In this document: positions 25,920 through 35,597 of the stretch, piece after piece | Layout of the letters: each line of letters opens with the position of its first letter | Position numbering within the stretch: position 1 is the first letter of the stretch | NCBI RefSeq assembly: GCF_001686985.1 | Contig: NZ_CP015318.1 | Coordinates: 1,548,001-1,612,000, forward strand | Reading direction: 5' to 3' | Origin: Mesorhizobium amorphae CCNWGS0123 | Lineage (GTDB): Bacteria; Pseudomonadota; Alphaproteobacteria; Rhizobiales; Rhizobiaceae | DNA length: 64,000 bases | Position numbers and translations under genes: made by a program | The notes under the pieces: generated by a model | What the model was told of the DNA's origin: nothing | The model's input: the letters and a program-made list of their open reading frames with translations, nothing else | Database searches by the model: none

Positions 25920-26762
25920 TCAGCTCTTGCCATCGAAGGATCGATCCGAACCAATGAGCCGTGCGATCTTGTCGATCGTCGCGCGCACCTCCGGCAATTT
26001 GCGATCATCGCCATGCACCACCAGCCACTGTTCATGTGACAGTTCCTCGATCACATCATCGGTGCGGACCAGATCGTTGTGGGCGTCGCCGACAAAGCAG
26101 GGCAACACCACATGGCCCGCGCCGGCAAGCGCGAGGTCGAGGAGCGAGCGCGGCTGAGTGACTTCGAAGCGTATTTGATCGCGTCTGTTGGCGCGCACCC
26201 AGATTGCCGATGGCGTGTTCACCGTAGCCGCGATCCAATCAGTCTTTCGAACCGCATTCGGATGCGCGTAGGGAGCAAATGCGACGGTTTTTGTCCTCCG
26301 AGCCGCAACTCCCGGCTCGGACGGCCTTCGGTTCCGAATCCCGATCAATGCCTCGCGCCTGCCTATGTTCTGCACCTCTTCAATGGCGCTGAAGACGATA
26401 TTCCGGTCGCTCAGCCCCAGTTTTTCGATGTTGCGTGCCAGGTACCAGGTCATCCAGGTGCCGGCGGACACACGGATGGGCGCCGATACGTTTCGTCGCG
26501 AGAACTCCCTGGCGATATCCAGGAACCGTTGCTCGATGGTCTCTGCCTGCGATGTCAGCGCTCGACCTGCCGCCGTCAACTCATAGCCGGATGGCAGCCG
26601 GGAGAACAATTCGGCGCCCAATGCCCGCTCAAGATCGACGATATGCCGGCTCAGGGTCGCCGCACTCTGGCCAACGGCCTTGGCCGCGGACGAAAGGCTC
26701 CCATCGCGCGCGACCGCCAGAAAGATCCTCAGATCCGACCAGTCGATATCCGTTTCATTCAT
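25920..26762 (-). CDS. LysR-family transcriptional regulator
   Basis: The 280-residue protein has an N-terminal winged helix-turn-helix (residues 8-65: LRIFLAVARDGSLSSAAKAV, then LSRHIVDLERALGAELFSR). A co-inducer domain follows, with ALAGAGHVVLPCFVGD. It is divergent from the aldo/keto reductase gene, with 85 bases between the starts, the usual LysR layout for controlling the neighbour. The effector is unknown. Confidence 0.85.
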   Translation of the reverse strand: MNETDIDWSDLRIFLAVARDGSLSSAAKAVGQSAATLSRHIVDLERALGAELFSRLPSGYELTAAGRALTSQAETIEQRFLDIAREFSRRNVSAPIRVSAGTWMTWYLARNIEKLGLSDRNIVFSAIEEVQNIGRREALIGIRNRRPSEPGVAARRTKTVAFAPYAHPNAVRKTDWIAATVNTPSAIWVRANRRDQIRFEVTQPRSLLDLALAGAGHVVLPCFVGDAHNDLVRTDDVIEELSHEQWLVVHGDDRKLPEVRATIDKIARLIGSDRSFDGKS

Positions 26763-26847
26763 GCATTGCCCTCTCCATTTTTGCCGACTCCCATCTGAGG
26801 TCTATCTGGCGCCATATCAAGACCGGGTGGCCTGCGGAGAACATGAT

Positions 26848-27834
26848 ATGGCAATGACAATTCACTTGGGATCGCGGATCGGCATGGGCTGCTGGGCAAT
26901 CGGCGGTCACTTCTGGTCAGGAGAGACACCGGTCGGATATTCCGGCGCCGACGACAGCCAATCCGTGGAAACCATTCATGCGGCATGGGATGGTGGAATT
27001 CGGCTCTTCGATACGTCGGCGGTGTATGGAGCCGGCCACTCGGAGGCGCTTTTGGGCGAGGCGCTCTCGGGCCGTTCGGAAGCAATCATCGTGTCGAAAT
27101 TCGGCCATTCCTTCGATCCGGTTTCCCGCCAGATGACCGGCCCGAAGTTCGACCCCGACTATGTGCGCTGGTCGGTTGCTGAGAGCCTCCGTCGACTGGG
27201 CCGCGATTGCATCGACGTGATGTTGCTTCACCTCAATGATCTCACCATCGAAGATGCGGCACCCGCGTTCGAGGTCCTGGAGCAACTTGTCCAGGCCGGA
27301 GATATTCGAAGCTATGGCTGGAGCTCTGACTTTCCACCAAGCGTTGAAGCCTTCGCTGACCGGAGCGGCTTTTCAACGGTCCAGCATGCGATGAATGTCT
27401 TCTTCGATGCACCCTCCATGTGCAAAACCGCGCATGACAACGGCTTGGCGCAGCTGATCCGGTCGCCGCTTGCCATGGGCGTGTTGACGGGGAAATTCTC
27501 GGATGGACGGGCGGTCCCATCCGACGATGTCAGGTCGGTTCCAGCGGATTGGCAGCTATATTTTGAAGCATCGCGCGCCCGTCCCGACCTGAGCAGGCAG
27601 ATCGATGCAATCCGCGATCTGCTCACCGTCGGTGGGCGGACTCTCGGTCAGGGTGCGTTGTGCTGGCTGCTGTCGAAAGGCGACAACATTCACCCCATCC
27701 CCGGCGCAAAAACGCCCAGGCAGGCTGTCGAGAACGCCGCGGCCACGGAATTTGGGCCCTTGCCGGAGAGCGTGATGGTTGAGATCGAAACCATTCTCCA
27801 AAGACCGCCGGAAGGTGAGTTTCGCGCTCGGTAG
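26848..27834 (+). CDS. Aldo/keto reductase
   Basis: This 328-residue TIM-barrel oxidoreductase has the catalytic Asp-Tyr pair in LFDTSAVYGAGHSE and Lys in IIVSKFG. A His in MLLHLND and the NADPH-binding GAKTPRQAVENA near the C-terminus complete the set. The ATG at 26848 has GGAGA upstream; an in-frame extension would run into the LysR gene. The substrate is unknown. Regulation by the divergent LysR protein is likely from layout. Confidence 0.87.
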   Translation: MAMTIHLGSRIGMGCWAIGGHFWSGETPVGYSGADDSQSVETIHAAWDGGIRLFDTSAVYGAGHSEALLGEALSGRSEAIIVSKFGHSFDPVSRQMTGPKFDPDYVRWSVAESLRRLGRDCIDVMLLHLNDLTIEDAAPAFEVLEQLVQAGDIRSYGWSSDFPPSVEAFADRSGFSTVQHAMNVFFDAPSMCKTAHDNGLAQLIRSPLAMGVLTGKFSDGRAVPSDDVRSVPADWQLYFEASRARPDLSRQIDAIRDLLTVGGRTLGQGALCWLLSKGDNIHPIPGAKTPRQAVENAAATEFGPLPESVMVEIETILQRPPEGEFRAR

Positions 27835-27861
27835 CTGCGCTTTGGATCGAAAGCGGCCGTT

Positions 27862-28164
27862 CTAACTCCAGCCGAGCGGCACGTAGTCGATCTCCATGAA
27901 CGCCTCAACTTCCGGCAGCCAACAGTCGCGGACGAAGGCGACATGATCAGGGTGGTCGTTGTAGCGCGTGTAGGCGGCCTGGTCGGCGAACTCCATCGAG
28001 AAGCCGAAGCGGTAGTTGTTCTTGGGACTGACCTGCCGCAACTGCTCGAAATGGGTGACGCCCTTGATCGCGGTGAGAATCCTCTTGGCGTCGGCGAGAA
28101 ACCTCTTTTCCTCCAGCGAATGCGGCGCATGCTTCAGCGTGAACACCACGGTATGACGGATCAT
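27862..28164 (-). CDS. Dabb-family stress-responsive alpha/beta-barrel protein
   Basis: This 100-residue single-domain protein starts with MIRHTVVFTLK and ends with VEAFMEIDYVPLGW. The centre, NYRFGFSMEFADQAAYTRYNDHPDHVAFV, is the typical Dabb (ferredoxin-like dimer) pattern. The biochemical role of these small dimeric proteins is mostly unknown. It follows nudC by ten bases on the same strand, so both are probably on one transcript. Confidence 0.82.
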   Translation of the reverse strand: MIRHTVVFTLKHAPHSLEEKRFLADAKRILTAIKGVTHFEQLRQVSPKNNYRFGFSMEFADQAAYTRYNDHPDHVAFVRDCWLPEVEAFMEIDYVPLGWS

Positions 28165-28174
28165 TTTTCTGCTC

Positions 28175-29117
28175 CTACTCGCTATCTACCCAGGCGCGGA
28201 TAAGGTGGTGGGCGATCGCCCCTTTCGGCGGTGTGACCAGGCCGCCCGCATGCTCGCGGGTCAGCATGAGCCGCACCTCGTCGCGATAGAACCAGCGGCA
28301 GTCTTCGAGCTCGTTCAGGTCGGCCTGGATGTCGTCGTTGAGCGGTTCGCCGAAGCAACCGATCATCAGCGAATAAGGGAACGGCCAGGGCTGGCTGGCA
28401 TGATAGACGACACGGCCCAGCCGGATACCGGCCTCCTCCAGCGTTTCGCGGCGTACCGCCGCCTCGATCGTTTCGCCCGGCTCGATAAAGCCGGCGAGCG
28501 CAGAATACATGCCCGGCCCAAAATGCCGGCCGCGACCGAGCAGGCATTTTTTCCGGCGTCACCGTCAGCATGATCGCCACCGGGTCGGTGCGCGGGAAAT
28601 GCTCGGTGCCGCAGGCCGGGCAGTGCCGCTTGTAGCCGCCCGCTCGCATTTCGGATTCATTGCCGCATTTGCTGCAGAAGCGATGGCTGGCATGCCAGGC
28701 CAGCAAGGCCGCGCCTTGCGCCAGCGCGCCGGCCGCCCCCTCGTCGATCAGCCCTTGCATATAGACCGAGCGGTAGTCGATGGCCTTGATCGTTTCGGGA
28801 AGCTGCTCAGGTTCGATCCCGACCGGCACGGCAAGCACCGGGCCGCTCTCGGAAAAGCCGAGCAGGACACCTTGTGCAAAGGAAGGCTGCAGCAGCCCGC
28901 TTTCGGCTACATGGAACCATGGGTCGAAAGTGCCGTCGTTCAGTTTCAGATGGAGCCGGCCGCCATGCATCAGCAAAAGCCTTGCCGAAGGGTCGGTCAG
29001 CGCCTTTTCAACGGAATCGTCGGCGCGGTTCTCGGACTGCCGGTCGATCGTGTTGCCGGCAAAGCCGACGAACTGGCTCGGCTCGCGCAAGGGCGCGTCA
29101 AACAGGCGGAAGCTCAT
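28175..29117 (-). pseudogene. nudC: NAD(+) diphosphatase NudC gene with a one-base frameshift
   Basis: The first frame (from the ATG at 29117) carries the NudC N-terminal domain and the four-Cys zinc ribbon (CSKCG...CPACG). It runs to TVTPEK and then turns into nonsense. The second frame (28510 down to 28175) carries the rest: GPGMYSALAGFIEPGET and the Nudix box with RETLEEAGI. The break is at a run of six T on the plus strand (28547-28552); five would restore EKCLLGRGRHFGPG. Total length (about 313 residues) is normal. NudC hydrolyses NADH/NAD+ and removes NAD caps from RNA. A sequencing error, a recent mutation or slippage at the homopolymer are all possible. Confidence 0.82.
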
Positions 29118-29156
29118 GGGGACTCAGAATTGCTCAGGATGGACTCAGGGGTCAGC

Positions 29157-29624
29157 TTATAACGCCGCCTTGATCGTTTGGGCAAACCGGCGCATGTCGG
29201 ACTTTTGATAGGGCTCGCGCATGCCGTGTCCCCAGACCGGCCCCGGCCAGCCCGAATCGCCCTCCGAGCGCGCGATGACATGGACGTGCAGCTGGCGCAC
29301 GATATTGCCGAGCGCGCCGGTGTTGATCTTGGTGCAGCCGGTGGTCCTTTTCAGAGCCTGCGCCACCATGTTGGTCTCGAAGGTCAGCATCGCCTGGTCG
29401 AGCGGCGTCATGTCGTGGATTTCCTCCACGCCCGGCCGCTGCGGCACCAGGATCAGCCATGGCCAGCGACGGTCGTTCATGACCCTGAGTTCGCACAGGC
29501 CAAGCCACATCAGCTGCTCGCTGTCCGCCTCCAGCCTGGCGTCGAGCGTGAATCCGGCCTTGAGGCCCGGCAGCATCGGCGTTTTCCTCACTTTTATGGG
29601 CTTTGCAGCGCTTTTTTGACTCAT
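29157..29624 (-). CDS. HIT-domain protein
   Basis: This 155-residue protein of the histidine triad family has its active-site segment as QLHVHVIAR, so the first His of the usual HxHxHxx is a Gln while the two later ones, including the likely nucleophile, remain. Upstream elements WPWLILVPQRPGVEEIHD and TKINTGALGN fit the fold. Members hydrolyse or transfer nucleotides; the substrate is unknown. It lies 39 bases upstream of nudC on the same strand. Confidence 0.82.
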   Translation of the reverse strand: MSQKSAAKPIKVRKTPMLPGLKAGFTLDARLEADSEQLMWLGLCELRVMNDRRWPWLILVPQRPGVEEIHDMTPLDQAMLTFETNMVAQALKRTTGCTKINTGALGNIVRQLHVHVIARSEGDSGWPGPVWGHGMREPYQKSDMRRFAQTIKAAL

Positions 29625-29775
29625 GGACGCTAGAGCGGCTGCAAGGGGGCTGCAAGCGATTCATTGGCCGGTATTGCGGATTTGAAGGCCCGCAGGGCGA
29701 AGAACCTTCCGGGCTTCGTGGCGCCGATTCTCGTGCGCCCTTGCATTTCATCGCCGAATTGCCGATATGGAGCCT

Positions 29776-29871
29776 GGGAGGTTGGTGGTGGACGATCCAC
29801 TCGCCAACCGGGTCAGGTCCGGAAGGAAGCAGCCCTAACGAGCCCGGAACGGGTCATTGTTCCAGCCTCCC
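29776..29871 (+). ncRNA. ffs: Signal recognition particle RNA (4.5S-type)
   Basis: The conserved SRP domain IV is plain: ggtcaggtccggaaggaagc followed by agccctaa, which binds Ffh. The ends gggagg (29776-29781) and cctccc (29866-29871) close the hairpin, giving about 96 nt. It is directly upstream of dnaX, a common arrangement in rhizobia. With Ffh it directs membrane proteins to the Sec translocon. Confidence 0.94.
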
Positions 29872-29978
29872 GCCTCTTCGCCTTTCTGTCGCGACATTGA
29901 CGGCGCCAAGCCGTGCGGGCGAAACTACGCGCAGGAATCGGCCGCCTTCCGTCGCGGTCCTGGGAGCTTTGACGGCGA

Positions 29979-31796
29979 ATGAGCGAAGCCGGAAATTTGG
30001 GGCCTGAAAGTCCGCAGACAGGCAAGGCCGGCGCCTATCGCGTCCTGGCGCGCAAATACCGGCCTTCGAATTTCTCCGAGCTGATCGGCCAGGAGCCGAT
30101 GGTCCGCACGCTGACCAACGCCTTTGCTTCCGGCCGCATCGCCCAGGCCTGGATGCTGACCGGCGTGCGTGGTGTCGGCAAGACGACGACGGCGCGCATC
30201 CTGGCGCGGGCACTCAACTACAAGACCGCCACCGTCGACCAGCCGTCGGTCGACCTTGCCGTCTTGGGGGAGCATTGCCAGGCGATCATGGAAGGCCGCC
30301 ATGTCGACGTCATCGAGATGGACGCCGCCTCGCACACCGGCATCGACGACATCAGGGACATCATCGAGCGCGTCCGCTATGCGCCGGTCTCGGCTCGCTA
30401 CAAGGTCTACATCATCGACGAAGTGCACATGCTCTCCACCCAGGCCTTCAACGGCCTGTTGAAGACGCTGGAAGAGCCGCCGCCGCATGTCAAATTCATC
30501 TTCGCCACCACCGAAATCCGCAAGGTGCCGATCACCGTTCTGTCGCGCTGCCAGCGCTTCGACCTCAGGCGCATCGATGCCGGCGCGCTGGTCGCGCATC
30601 TGTCGTCCATCGCCGGCAAGGAGGGCATTTCGGTCGACGACGACGCGCTGGCGATGATCGCTCGCGCCGCCGAAGGCTCGGCCCGCGATTCGCTTTCCAT
30701 TCTCGACCAGGCCATCGCCCATGGCAGCGGCGCGGTCAGCGCCGAAGCGGTGCGGGCGATGCTTGGGCTGGCCGACCGCGCCCGCATCGTCGACCTGTTC
30801 GAACATGTCATGAATGGCGACGTCGCGGCGGCACTGGCCGAATTCCGCAACCAATACGACACCGGCGCCGATCCGGCCGCGGTGCTCACCGATCTGGCCG
30901 AGTTCAATCATCTCGTCACCCGCCTGCGCTTCGTGCCGACGGCGCTGGATGACGCCTCGCTGTCCGAGGACGAGCGTCGGCGCGGCGCCGATTTCGCCGG
31001 GACGCTTTCGGTCAGGGTGCTGTCCAGAACATGGCAGATGCTCCTCAAAGGCATCCCCGAGGTGCAGTCGTCCAACCGGCCGGTAAGTGCCGCCGAAATG
31101 GTGCTGATCCGGCTCGCGCATGCCGCCGACCTGCCGACGCTGGACGAGGCGCTGAAGTCGCTGGAGGGCGTGGCACCGGTTGCCAATGGGGCGCCGCGTT
31201 CGAACGGTGCCCCCGCAAATCCCGGAAATGGTGGCGGCGCAAGCGCTGTTGCGCAGACGCGCATGCCGACGACCGGCGGCGGCGCGCAGACCATGCGGCT
31301 GGTCGAGACCGAGCCGATGCCCGCGGCTTTCGTGCCGGCGCCGGAACCCGTCGCTGAGGCCCCGGCCGTTCCGGTGAAATCGCTCGCCGATATCGCCGCC
31401 TTGGCCGACACGCATCGCGACATCGCCTTCAAGGTGCTGATCAAGCGTTGCGTGCGCCTGGTGCGCATCGAGCCCGGCCGCATTGACGTCAGCCTGACCG
31501 ACGACGCGCCGAAGATGCTTCTCAACGACCTGACGACCAAGCTGCGCGCCTGGACCGGCCGCAACTGGCTGGTGTCGCTGTCAAAGGAAACCGGCGGCCA
31601 GACAATGGCCGAGATGGAATCGACGAAACGCGAAAACGCCTTCCTCGATGCCAAGAGCGATCCGATCGTCGCCGCCATCCTGGCGCGCTTTCCCGGCGCC
31701 AAGATCATCGACGTGCGCATTCCCGACGTGCCGGAAGTCGACGATGCCGAGGCCGACCTGCCGGTCGAGCCAGCGGCGGACGACGAAGAAAACTGA
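29979..31796 (+). CDS. dnaX: DNA polymerase III subunit gamma/tau
   Basis: The 605-residue clamp-loader subunit has Walker [10 protein letters not shown] (62-70), Walker [11 protein letters not shown] and sensor LSRCQRFD. A central lid follows, and then an Ala/Pro/Gly-rich linker (about residues 395-465). The C-terminal tau-like domain ([20 protein letters not shown]) should contact the polymerase alpha subunit. The usual four-Cys zinc module after the P-loop keeps only one Cys (Cys100 in GEHCQAI), so zinc binding is probably lost. It is 18 bases upstream of ybaB. Confidence 0.95.
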   Translation: MSEAGNLGPESPQTGKAGAYRVLARKYRPSNFSELIGQEPMVRTLTNAFASGRIAQAWMLTGVRGVGKTTTARILARALNYKTATVDQPSVDLAVLGEHCQAIMEGRHVDVIEMDAASHTGIDDIRDIIERVRYAPVSARYKVYIIDEVHMLSTQAFNGLLKTLEEPPPHVKFIFATTEIRKVPITVLSRCQRFDLRRIDAGALVAHLSSIAGKEGISVDDDALAMIARAAEGSARDSLSILDQAIAHGSGAVSAEAVRAMLGLADRARIVDLFEHVMNGDVAAALAEFRNQYDTGADPAAVLTDLAEFNHLVTRLRFVPTALDDASLSEDERRRGADFAGTLSVRVLSRTWQMLLKGIPEVQSSNRPVSAAEMVLIRLAHAADLPTLDEALKSLEGVAPVANGAPRSNGAPANPGNGGGASAVAQTRMPTTGGGAQTMRLVETEPMPAAFVPAPEPVAEAPAVPVKSLADIAALADTHRDIAFKVLIKRCVRLVRIEPGRIDVSLTDDAPKMLLNDLTTKLRAWTGRNWLVSLSKETGGQTMAEMESTKRENAFLDAKSDPIVAAILARFPGAKIIDVRIPDVPEVDDAEADLPVEPAADDEEN

Positions 31797-31813
31797 AAAC
31801 TGAGGACCTAACG

Positions 31814-32137
31814 ATGAAAGATCTTCTCGGCCTGATGGGCAAGGCGAAGGAAATGCAGGCCAAGTTCCAGGCCATGCAGGACGAGATCGCCACGCTGGAA
31901 GCCACCGGACAGGCCGGCGGCGGCCTGGTCAGTGTCACGCTGACCGGCAAGTTCGAGATGAAGTCGCTGAAGATCGATCCGTCGCTGTTCAAGGAAGACG
32001 AGGTCGAGATTCTCGAGGACCTGCTTCTGGCCGCCCACAATGACGCCAAAAATAAGGTCGAGCAGGTCATGCAGGAGAAGACCAAGGCGCTGACGGCAGG
32101 CTTGCCGATCCCGCCCGGAATGAAATTGCCGTTCTGA
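31814..32137 (+). CDS. ybaB: YbaB/EbfC-family nucleoid-associated protein
   Basis: This 107-residue protein has the family order: [20 protein letters not shown] helix, [12 protein letters not shown] strand, and the basic/acidic C-terminal helix ending in PGMKLPF. Dimers bind DNA with little sequence preference. It follows dnaX by 18 bases, and dnaX-ybaB-recR is a widespread gene order, here interrupted by a hydrolase gene before recR. Confidence 0.93.
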   Translation: MKDLLGLMGKAKEMQAKFQAMQDEIATLEATGQAGGGLVSVTLTGKFEMKSLKIDPSLFKEDEVEILEDLLLAAHNDAKNKVEQVMQEKTKALTAGLPIPPGMKLPF

Positions 32138-32177
32138 GCCGGCTCTGACCAGTTAATTGATTATGAACGGAAATTGG

Positions 32178-32211
32178 ACGCCGGGGCTGTTGTTAAGACT
32201 TTTCCCGGCGT
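32178..32211 (+). terminator. Weak hairpin after ybaB
   Basis: An 8-bp inverted repeat (acgccggg with cccggcgt) with an 18-base loop lies 40 bases after the ybaB stop. No T-run follows, so factor-independent termination is unlikely. It may help stop or stabilise the dnaX-ybaB transcript. The rest of 32138-32351 must hold the promoter of the hydrolase gene. Confidence 0.3.
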
Positions 32212-32351
32212 TGTTCACGCGGGCATTTCCGACCATTCATAAAGTTTTACCTAAGCTGCACGAATGCTAATCCTTTAGCCATCTTTTTGCCGTTAAGAGT
32301 CTCATTCTTGCCACATCTCGGGGCGGGCTGGCAGCTGAAAATGAGGCATTT

Positions 32352-33329
32352 TTGTTGATCGCGACGCGATGGAAGACGCCGCTGCTGCTTAGCATCGTCA
32401 CTTCTCCCCTGTTCCTGGCCGGTTGCAGCCAGACAACCACGCACGGCATGTCGGTCGCCAGCCTGACCAATGCCATCACGCCAAGCTTCCTTAGCACGCG
32501 CGCCTACGGCCACACTCCGAAGGAGAAGGAGTGCCTGGAGCGGGCGATGTTCTTCGAGTCCAACCGGTCCAGCCGCGACGGCATGATCGCCGTCGGCACG
32601 GTGGTGATGAACCGGCTGCGCTCAGGCCAGCATGGCAACACCATCTGCGAAGTCGTCGGCGAGAAGGGCCAGTTCGCCCCCGGCGTGATGACGCGGCCGA
32701 TGAACTCCAAGGCGATGCCCGATGTCGAGGAAGCCGCCGAGGCCGTGCTCAAGGGCGAGCGCAAGGCCAAGCTGAAGAACACCATGTTCTTCCACACCGC
32801 CGGCCTGCGCTTCCCCTACAAGAACATGCACTACACGATGGTCGCTGGCGGCAACGCCTTCTATGAGAAGCGCGGCCGCAACTGGAAGCCGCTGCCGGAC
32901 GAGCCCCAGACGATGGTTGCCTCTGCGACGCCCCGGTCATCGGAACCCGCCGCGCCGGTGCTTGTCGCTTCCGCGGAACCTTTGCCTGGCGTCAAGCCGA
33001 CCACCGCCAAGGCGACAACTGCCAGGGCGACGGCCGACAAGACAGTTCCCGCCCAGGCAACTTATGTCACTGCAGCAGTAGCGCAGCCGGCGAAATCCTC
33101 GCGCGTCGCGGCGGAGGCGAAACCCGCCCCCAAGCAGACCGTTGTGGCGATGCAGGAGCCCATGCAGGAACCGGACGCTTCGCGTTTCGGCGGACCCGCC
33201 CCCCAGCAGGTCATCACCTCGTTCCCGGCGCCCCAAGAGGCGGCGATGGGGTTCCAGTCTACGCCTGAGAACACCGATGCCATCGGCGCGATGATCGTCA
33301 GCCAGAGCCGGCCGCTCGAAGCCTACTGA
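32352..33329 (+). CDS. SleB-like cell wall hydrolase, putative lipoprotein
   Basis: The 325-residue protein starts at TTG; no in-frame ATG precedes the signal peptide. The lipobox LFLAGC suggests a lipoprotein. The hydrolase domain (about residues 55-185) has ERAMFFESNRSSRDGMIAVG and GQFAPGVMTRP, and the segment MFFHTAGLRFPY, as in the SleB family of lytic enzymes. The C-terminal 130 residues are a low-complexity Ala/Thr/Pro tail, likely wall-spanning or disordered. It probably cuts peptidoglycan at the outer-membrane side. It sits between ybaB and recR. Confidence 0.8.
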   Translation: MLIATRWKTPLLLSIVTSPLFLAGCSQTTTHGMSVASLTNAITPSFLSTRAYGHTPKEKECLERAMFFESNRSSRDGMIAVGTVVMNRLRSGQHGNTICEVVGEKGQFAPGVMTRPMNSKAMPDVEEAAEAVLKGERKAKLKNTMFFHTAGLRFPYKNMHYTMVAGGNAFYEKRGRNWKPLPDEPQTMVASATPRSSEPAAPVLVASAEPLPGVKPTTAKATTARATADKTVPAQATYVTAAVAQPAKSSRVAAEAKPAPKQTVVAMQEPMQEPDASRFGGPAPQQVITSFPAPQEAAMGFQSTPENTDAIGAMIVSQSRPLEAY

Positions 33330-33437
33330 GGACGGTCGGCGCTCAGCGTCCTGGCTTGACCACTTATGGCAGGATAGCCTGCGGACGTGCAGCGCTGCGC
33401 TGTTCCAAAGCGCGCGAAAAAACCCTAGATCAGTGCG

Positions 33438-34043
33438 ATGTCCAAGCGAATCGCCGGTCCCGAGATCGAACGCCTGATCCAGCTCCTGGCCAAGGTGCCG
33501 GGGCTCGGTCCCCGTTCGGCACGGCGTGCCGCCCTTCATCTCATCAAGAAGAAGGAGCAGCTTTTGTCACCGCTCGCCGCCGCCATGGGCGAGGCCGCCG
33601 ACAAGGTGCGCATCTGCACCACCTGCGGCAATGTCGATACCTCCGACCCCTGCATGATCTGCACCGATCCGCGCCGCGACGCCGCCACGCTGATCGTCGT
33701 CGAGGATGTCTCCGACCTGTGGGCGCTGGAGCGGGCAGCCGCCATGAACGTGCGCTACCATGTGCTCGGCGGCACGCTGTCGCCGCTCGACGGGATCGGC
33801 CCCGAACAGCTCAACATCCGCTCCCTGGTCGACCGTGTGGCGGGTGGCGAGGTGAAGGAGGTGATCCTCGCCGTCAACGCCACCGTCGAGGGCCAGACCA
33901 CCGCGCATTACCTGACAGACCAGTTGTCCGGTTTCGAGATCAAGGTCACGCGGCTGGCGCATGGCGTGCCGGTCGGTGGCGAGCTTGATTATCTCGACGA
34001 AGGCACGCTCGCTGCCGCGCTACGCTCACGGACGGCGTTTTGA
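33438..34043 (+). CDS. recR: Recombination mediator RecR
   Basis: The 201-residue protein has the N-terminal helix-hairpin-helix ([19 protein letters not shown]). The four-Cys zinc finger is CTTCGN...DPCMIC near residues 56-72. The Toprim domain has [12 protein letters not shown] and a Walker-like C-terminus ending [11 protein letters not shown]. With RecO and RecF it loads RecA on gapped DNA. Length is normal for the family. Confidence 0.95.
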   Translation: MSKRIAGPEIERLIQLLAKVPGLGPRSARRAALHLIKKKEQLLSPLAAAMGEAADKVRICTTCGNVDTSDPCMICTDPRRDAATLIVVEDVSDLWALERAAAMNVRYHVLGGTLSPLDGIGPEQLNIRSLVDRVAGGEVKEVILAVNATVEGQTTAHYLTDQLSGFEIKVTRLAHGVPVGGELDYLDEGTLAAALRSRTAF

Positions 34044-34067
34044 CGCAATTGGCGAGGAGGATCTGTG

Positions 34068-35339
34068 ATGGATGATTTTCCTGAAACGATTGCACTCCAG
34101 TCTCTGAGGCTGGCTCTGCTTTCGTTGTTTGCAGCGCTAGTTGCCCTCATCCTCGTCAACCCCGCCTCCGCCGCAAAGATCGACGACCAGTTCTACGCCT
34201 GGCTGCAGAACGACCTCTGGCCAGAGGCGAAGGCGAAAGGCATCTCCAAGAAAACCTTCGACGAGGCCTTCATCGGCGTGAAGCCGAACCTCAAATTGCC
34301 CGACCTGGTCATGCCTGGAGAGAAGCCGAAGACGCCGCAGAAGCAGCACCAGGCAGAGTTCGGTTCGCCCGGGGCCTATTTCGCCGAAAAGACCGTTCGC
34401 GCCGTCACCGCCGGCGGGCGGACGCGCGAGGGCTTCAATGCGAGGGTGCTCGGATTGCTCGAGAAGCGCTACGGCGTGCCGGGCGAGGTGCTGCTGGCGA
34501 TCTGGGGCCGCGAGAGCGGCTTCGGTGCGGCCAAGATGCCTTACGACGCCTTCGAGGTGCTGGGCACCAAGGCCTTCATGTCGACGAAGAAGGATTTTTT
34601 CCGCACCGAGGTGCTGGCAGCACTCGAGATCGTCGAGCGCGGCCTGGCCCCGGTCACAGCGATGAAATCGTCCTGGGCCGGCGCGCTCGGCCAGCCGCAA
34701 TTCATGCCGACATCCTTCCTCAAACACGCCGTCGACTTCGACGGTGACGGCCGGCCCGACATCTGGAACTCGACCCCCGATGTACTCGCCTCGATCGCCA
34801 ACTATCTCGTCCACTATGGTTGGGTGAGGAACCGCGGCTGGGGGTTCGAGGTGACGGTGCCGCAAAAAGTCTCCTGCTCGCTCGAAGGACCCGACCAGGG
34901 CAAGAAGATCTCCGAATGGGTGGCGATGGGCATCAGGCGCGTCGGCACGAAAGCCTTCCCGGCAAGAGAATTGAAGGCCGAGGGCTTTCTCCTGATGCCG
35001 GCCGGGCGTAGCGGCCCAGCCTTCATCGTCACGCCGAATTTCTACGTGCTGAAGGAATACAACACCAGCGACCTCTACGCCCTGTTCATCGGCCATGGCG
35101 CCGACCGCATCGCCCATGGCGACTCGAATTTTGCCGGCAGTTGGGGGCCGGTCGGCGGACTGCACCGCTCCGACATCGCCACCCTGCAGCGGGCACTCGA
35201 GGCCGAGGGCTACGATGTCGGCAGCGCCGACGGCCTGCCCGGCTTCAAGACGCGCCGCTCGATCGGCAGCTGGCAGGCCAAGAACGGCCGTGCCGCCACC
35301 TGCTTCCCCGACGCCGATCTGCTCGCCGTGCTGAAGTAG
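34068..35339 (+). CDS. Lytic murein transglycosylase (MltB-like) with peptidoglycan-binding domain
   Basis: The 423-residue protein has a signal peptide (LLSLFAALVALILVNPASA). The GH103-type catalytic domain carries the active-site Glu in IWGRESGFG, then GALGQPQFMPTSF and DFDGDGRPDIW. A C-terminal peptidoglycan-binding helical domain (LQRALEAEGYDVGSADG) follows. It would cut glycan strands in the periplasm. The ATG at 34068 is chosen because GGCGAGGAGG lies seven bases before it. About 260 bases follow before the next gene. Confidence 0.9.
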   Translation: MDDFPETIALQSLRLALLSLFAALVALILVNPASAAKIDDQFYAWLQNDLWPEAKAKGISKKTFDEAFIGVKPNLKLPDLVMPGEKPKTPQKQHQAEFGSPGAYFAEKTVRAVTAGGRTREGFNARVLGLLEKRYGVPGEVLLAIWGRESGFGAAKMPYDAFEVLGTKAFMSTKKDFFRTEVLAALEIVERGLAPVTAMKSSWAGALGQPQFMPTSFLKHAVDFDGDGRPDIWNSTPDVLASIANYLVHYGWVRNRGWGFEVTVPQKVSCSLEGPDQGKKISEWVAMGIRRVGTKAFPARELKAEGFLLMPAGRSGPAFIVTPNFYVLKEYNTSDLYALFIGHGADRIAHGDSNFAGSWGPVGGLHRSDIATLQRALEAEGYDVGSADGLPGFKTRRSIGSWQAKNGRAATCFPDADLLAVLK

Positions 35340-35597
35340 CCCACGCATTGGCAGTTTTTCCCGATTGGCGGCATTGGTTAGCCGGCGTTTGCCTTGGCTC
35401 GCCAAGCTGTTCTGGACCAATGTGCGGCCTTGCAGATGCGCGTTGCCGGTTCGGAGACCGCCGGATATGGTGTTGACCAATTGGACAAAAACCACGACGC
35501 TAAAGGGTCATGGGGCCGCCGTTCGGCCTCGAAAGAATTCTGCAATCCTGAGCCGGGAACTCAGGTCAACAAACCAACAAAACAGGGAACGATCACC

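Noticed and set aside
29157..29624. HIT protein considered broken because the first triad His is Gln
   Set aside because: The two later histidines, including the likely nucleophile, and the rest of the fold are intact, so it is treated as a normal gene with a variant motif.
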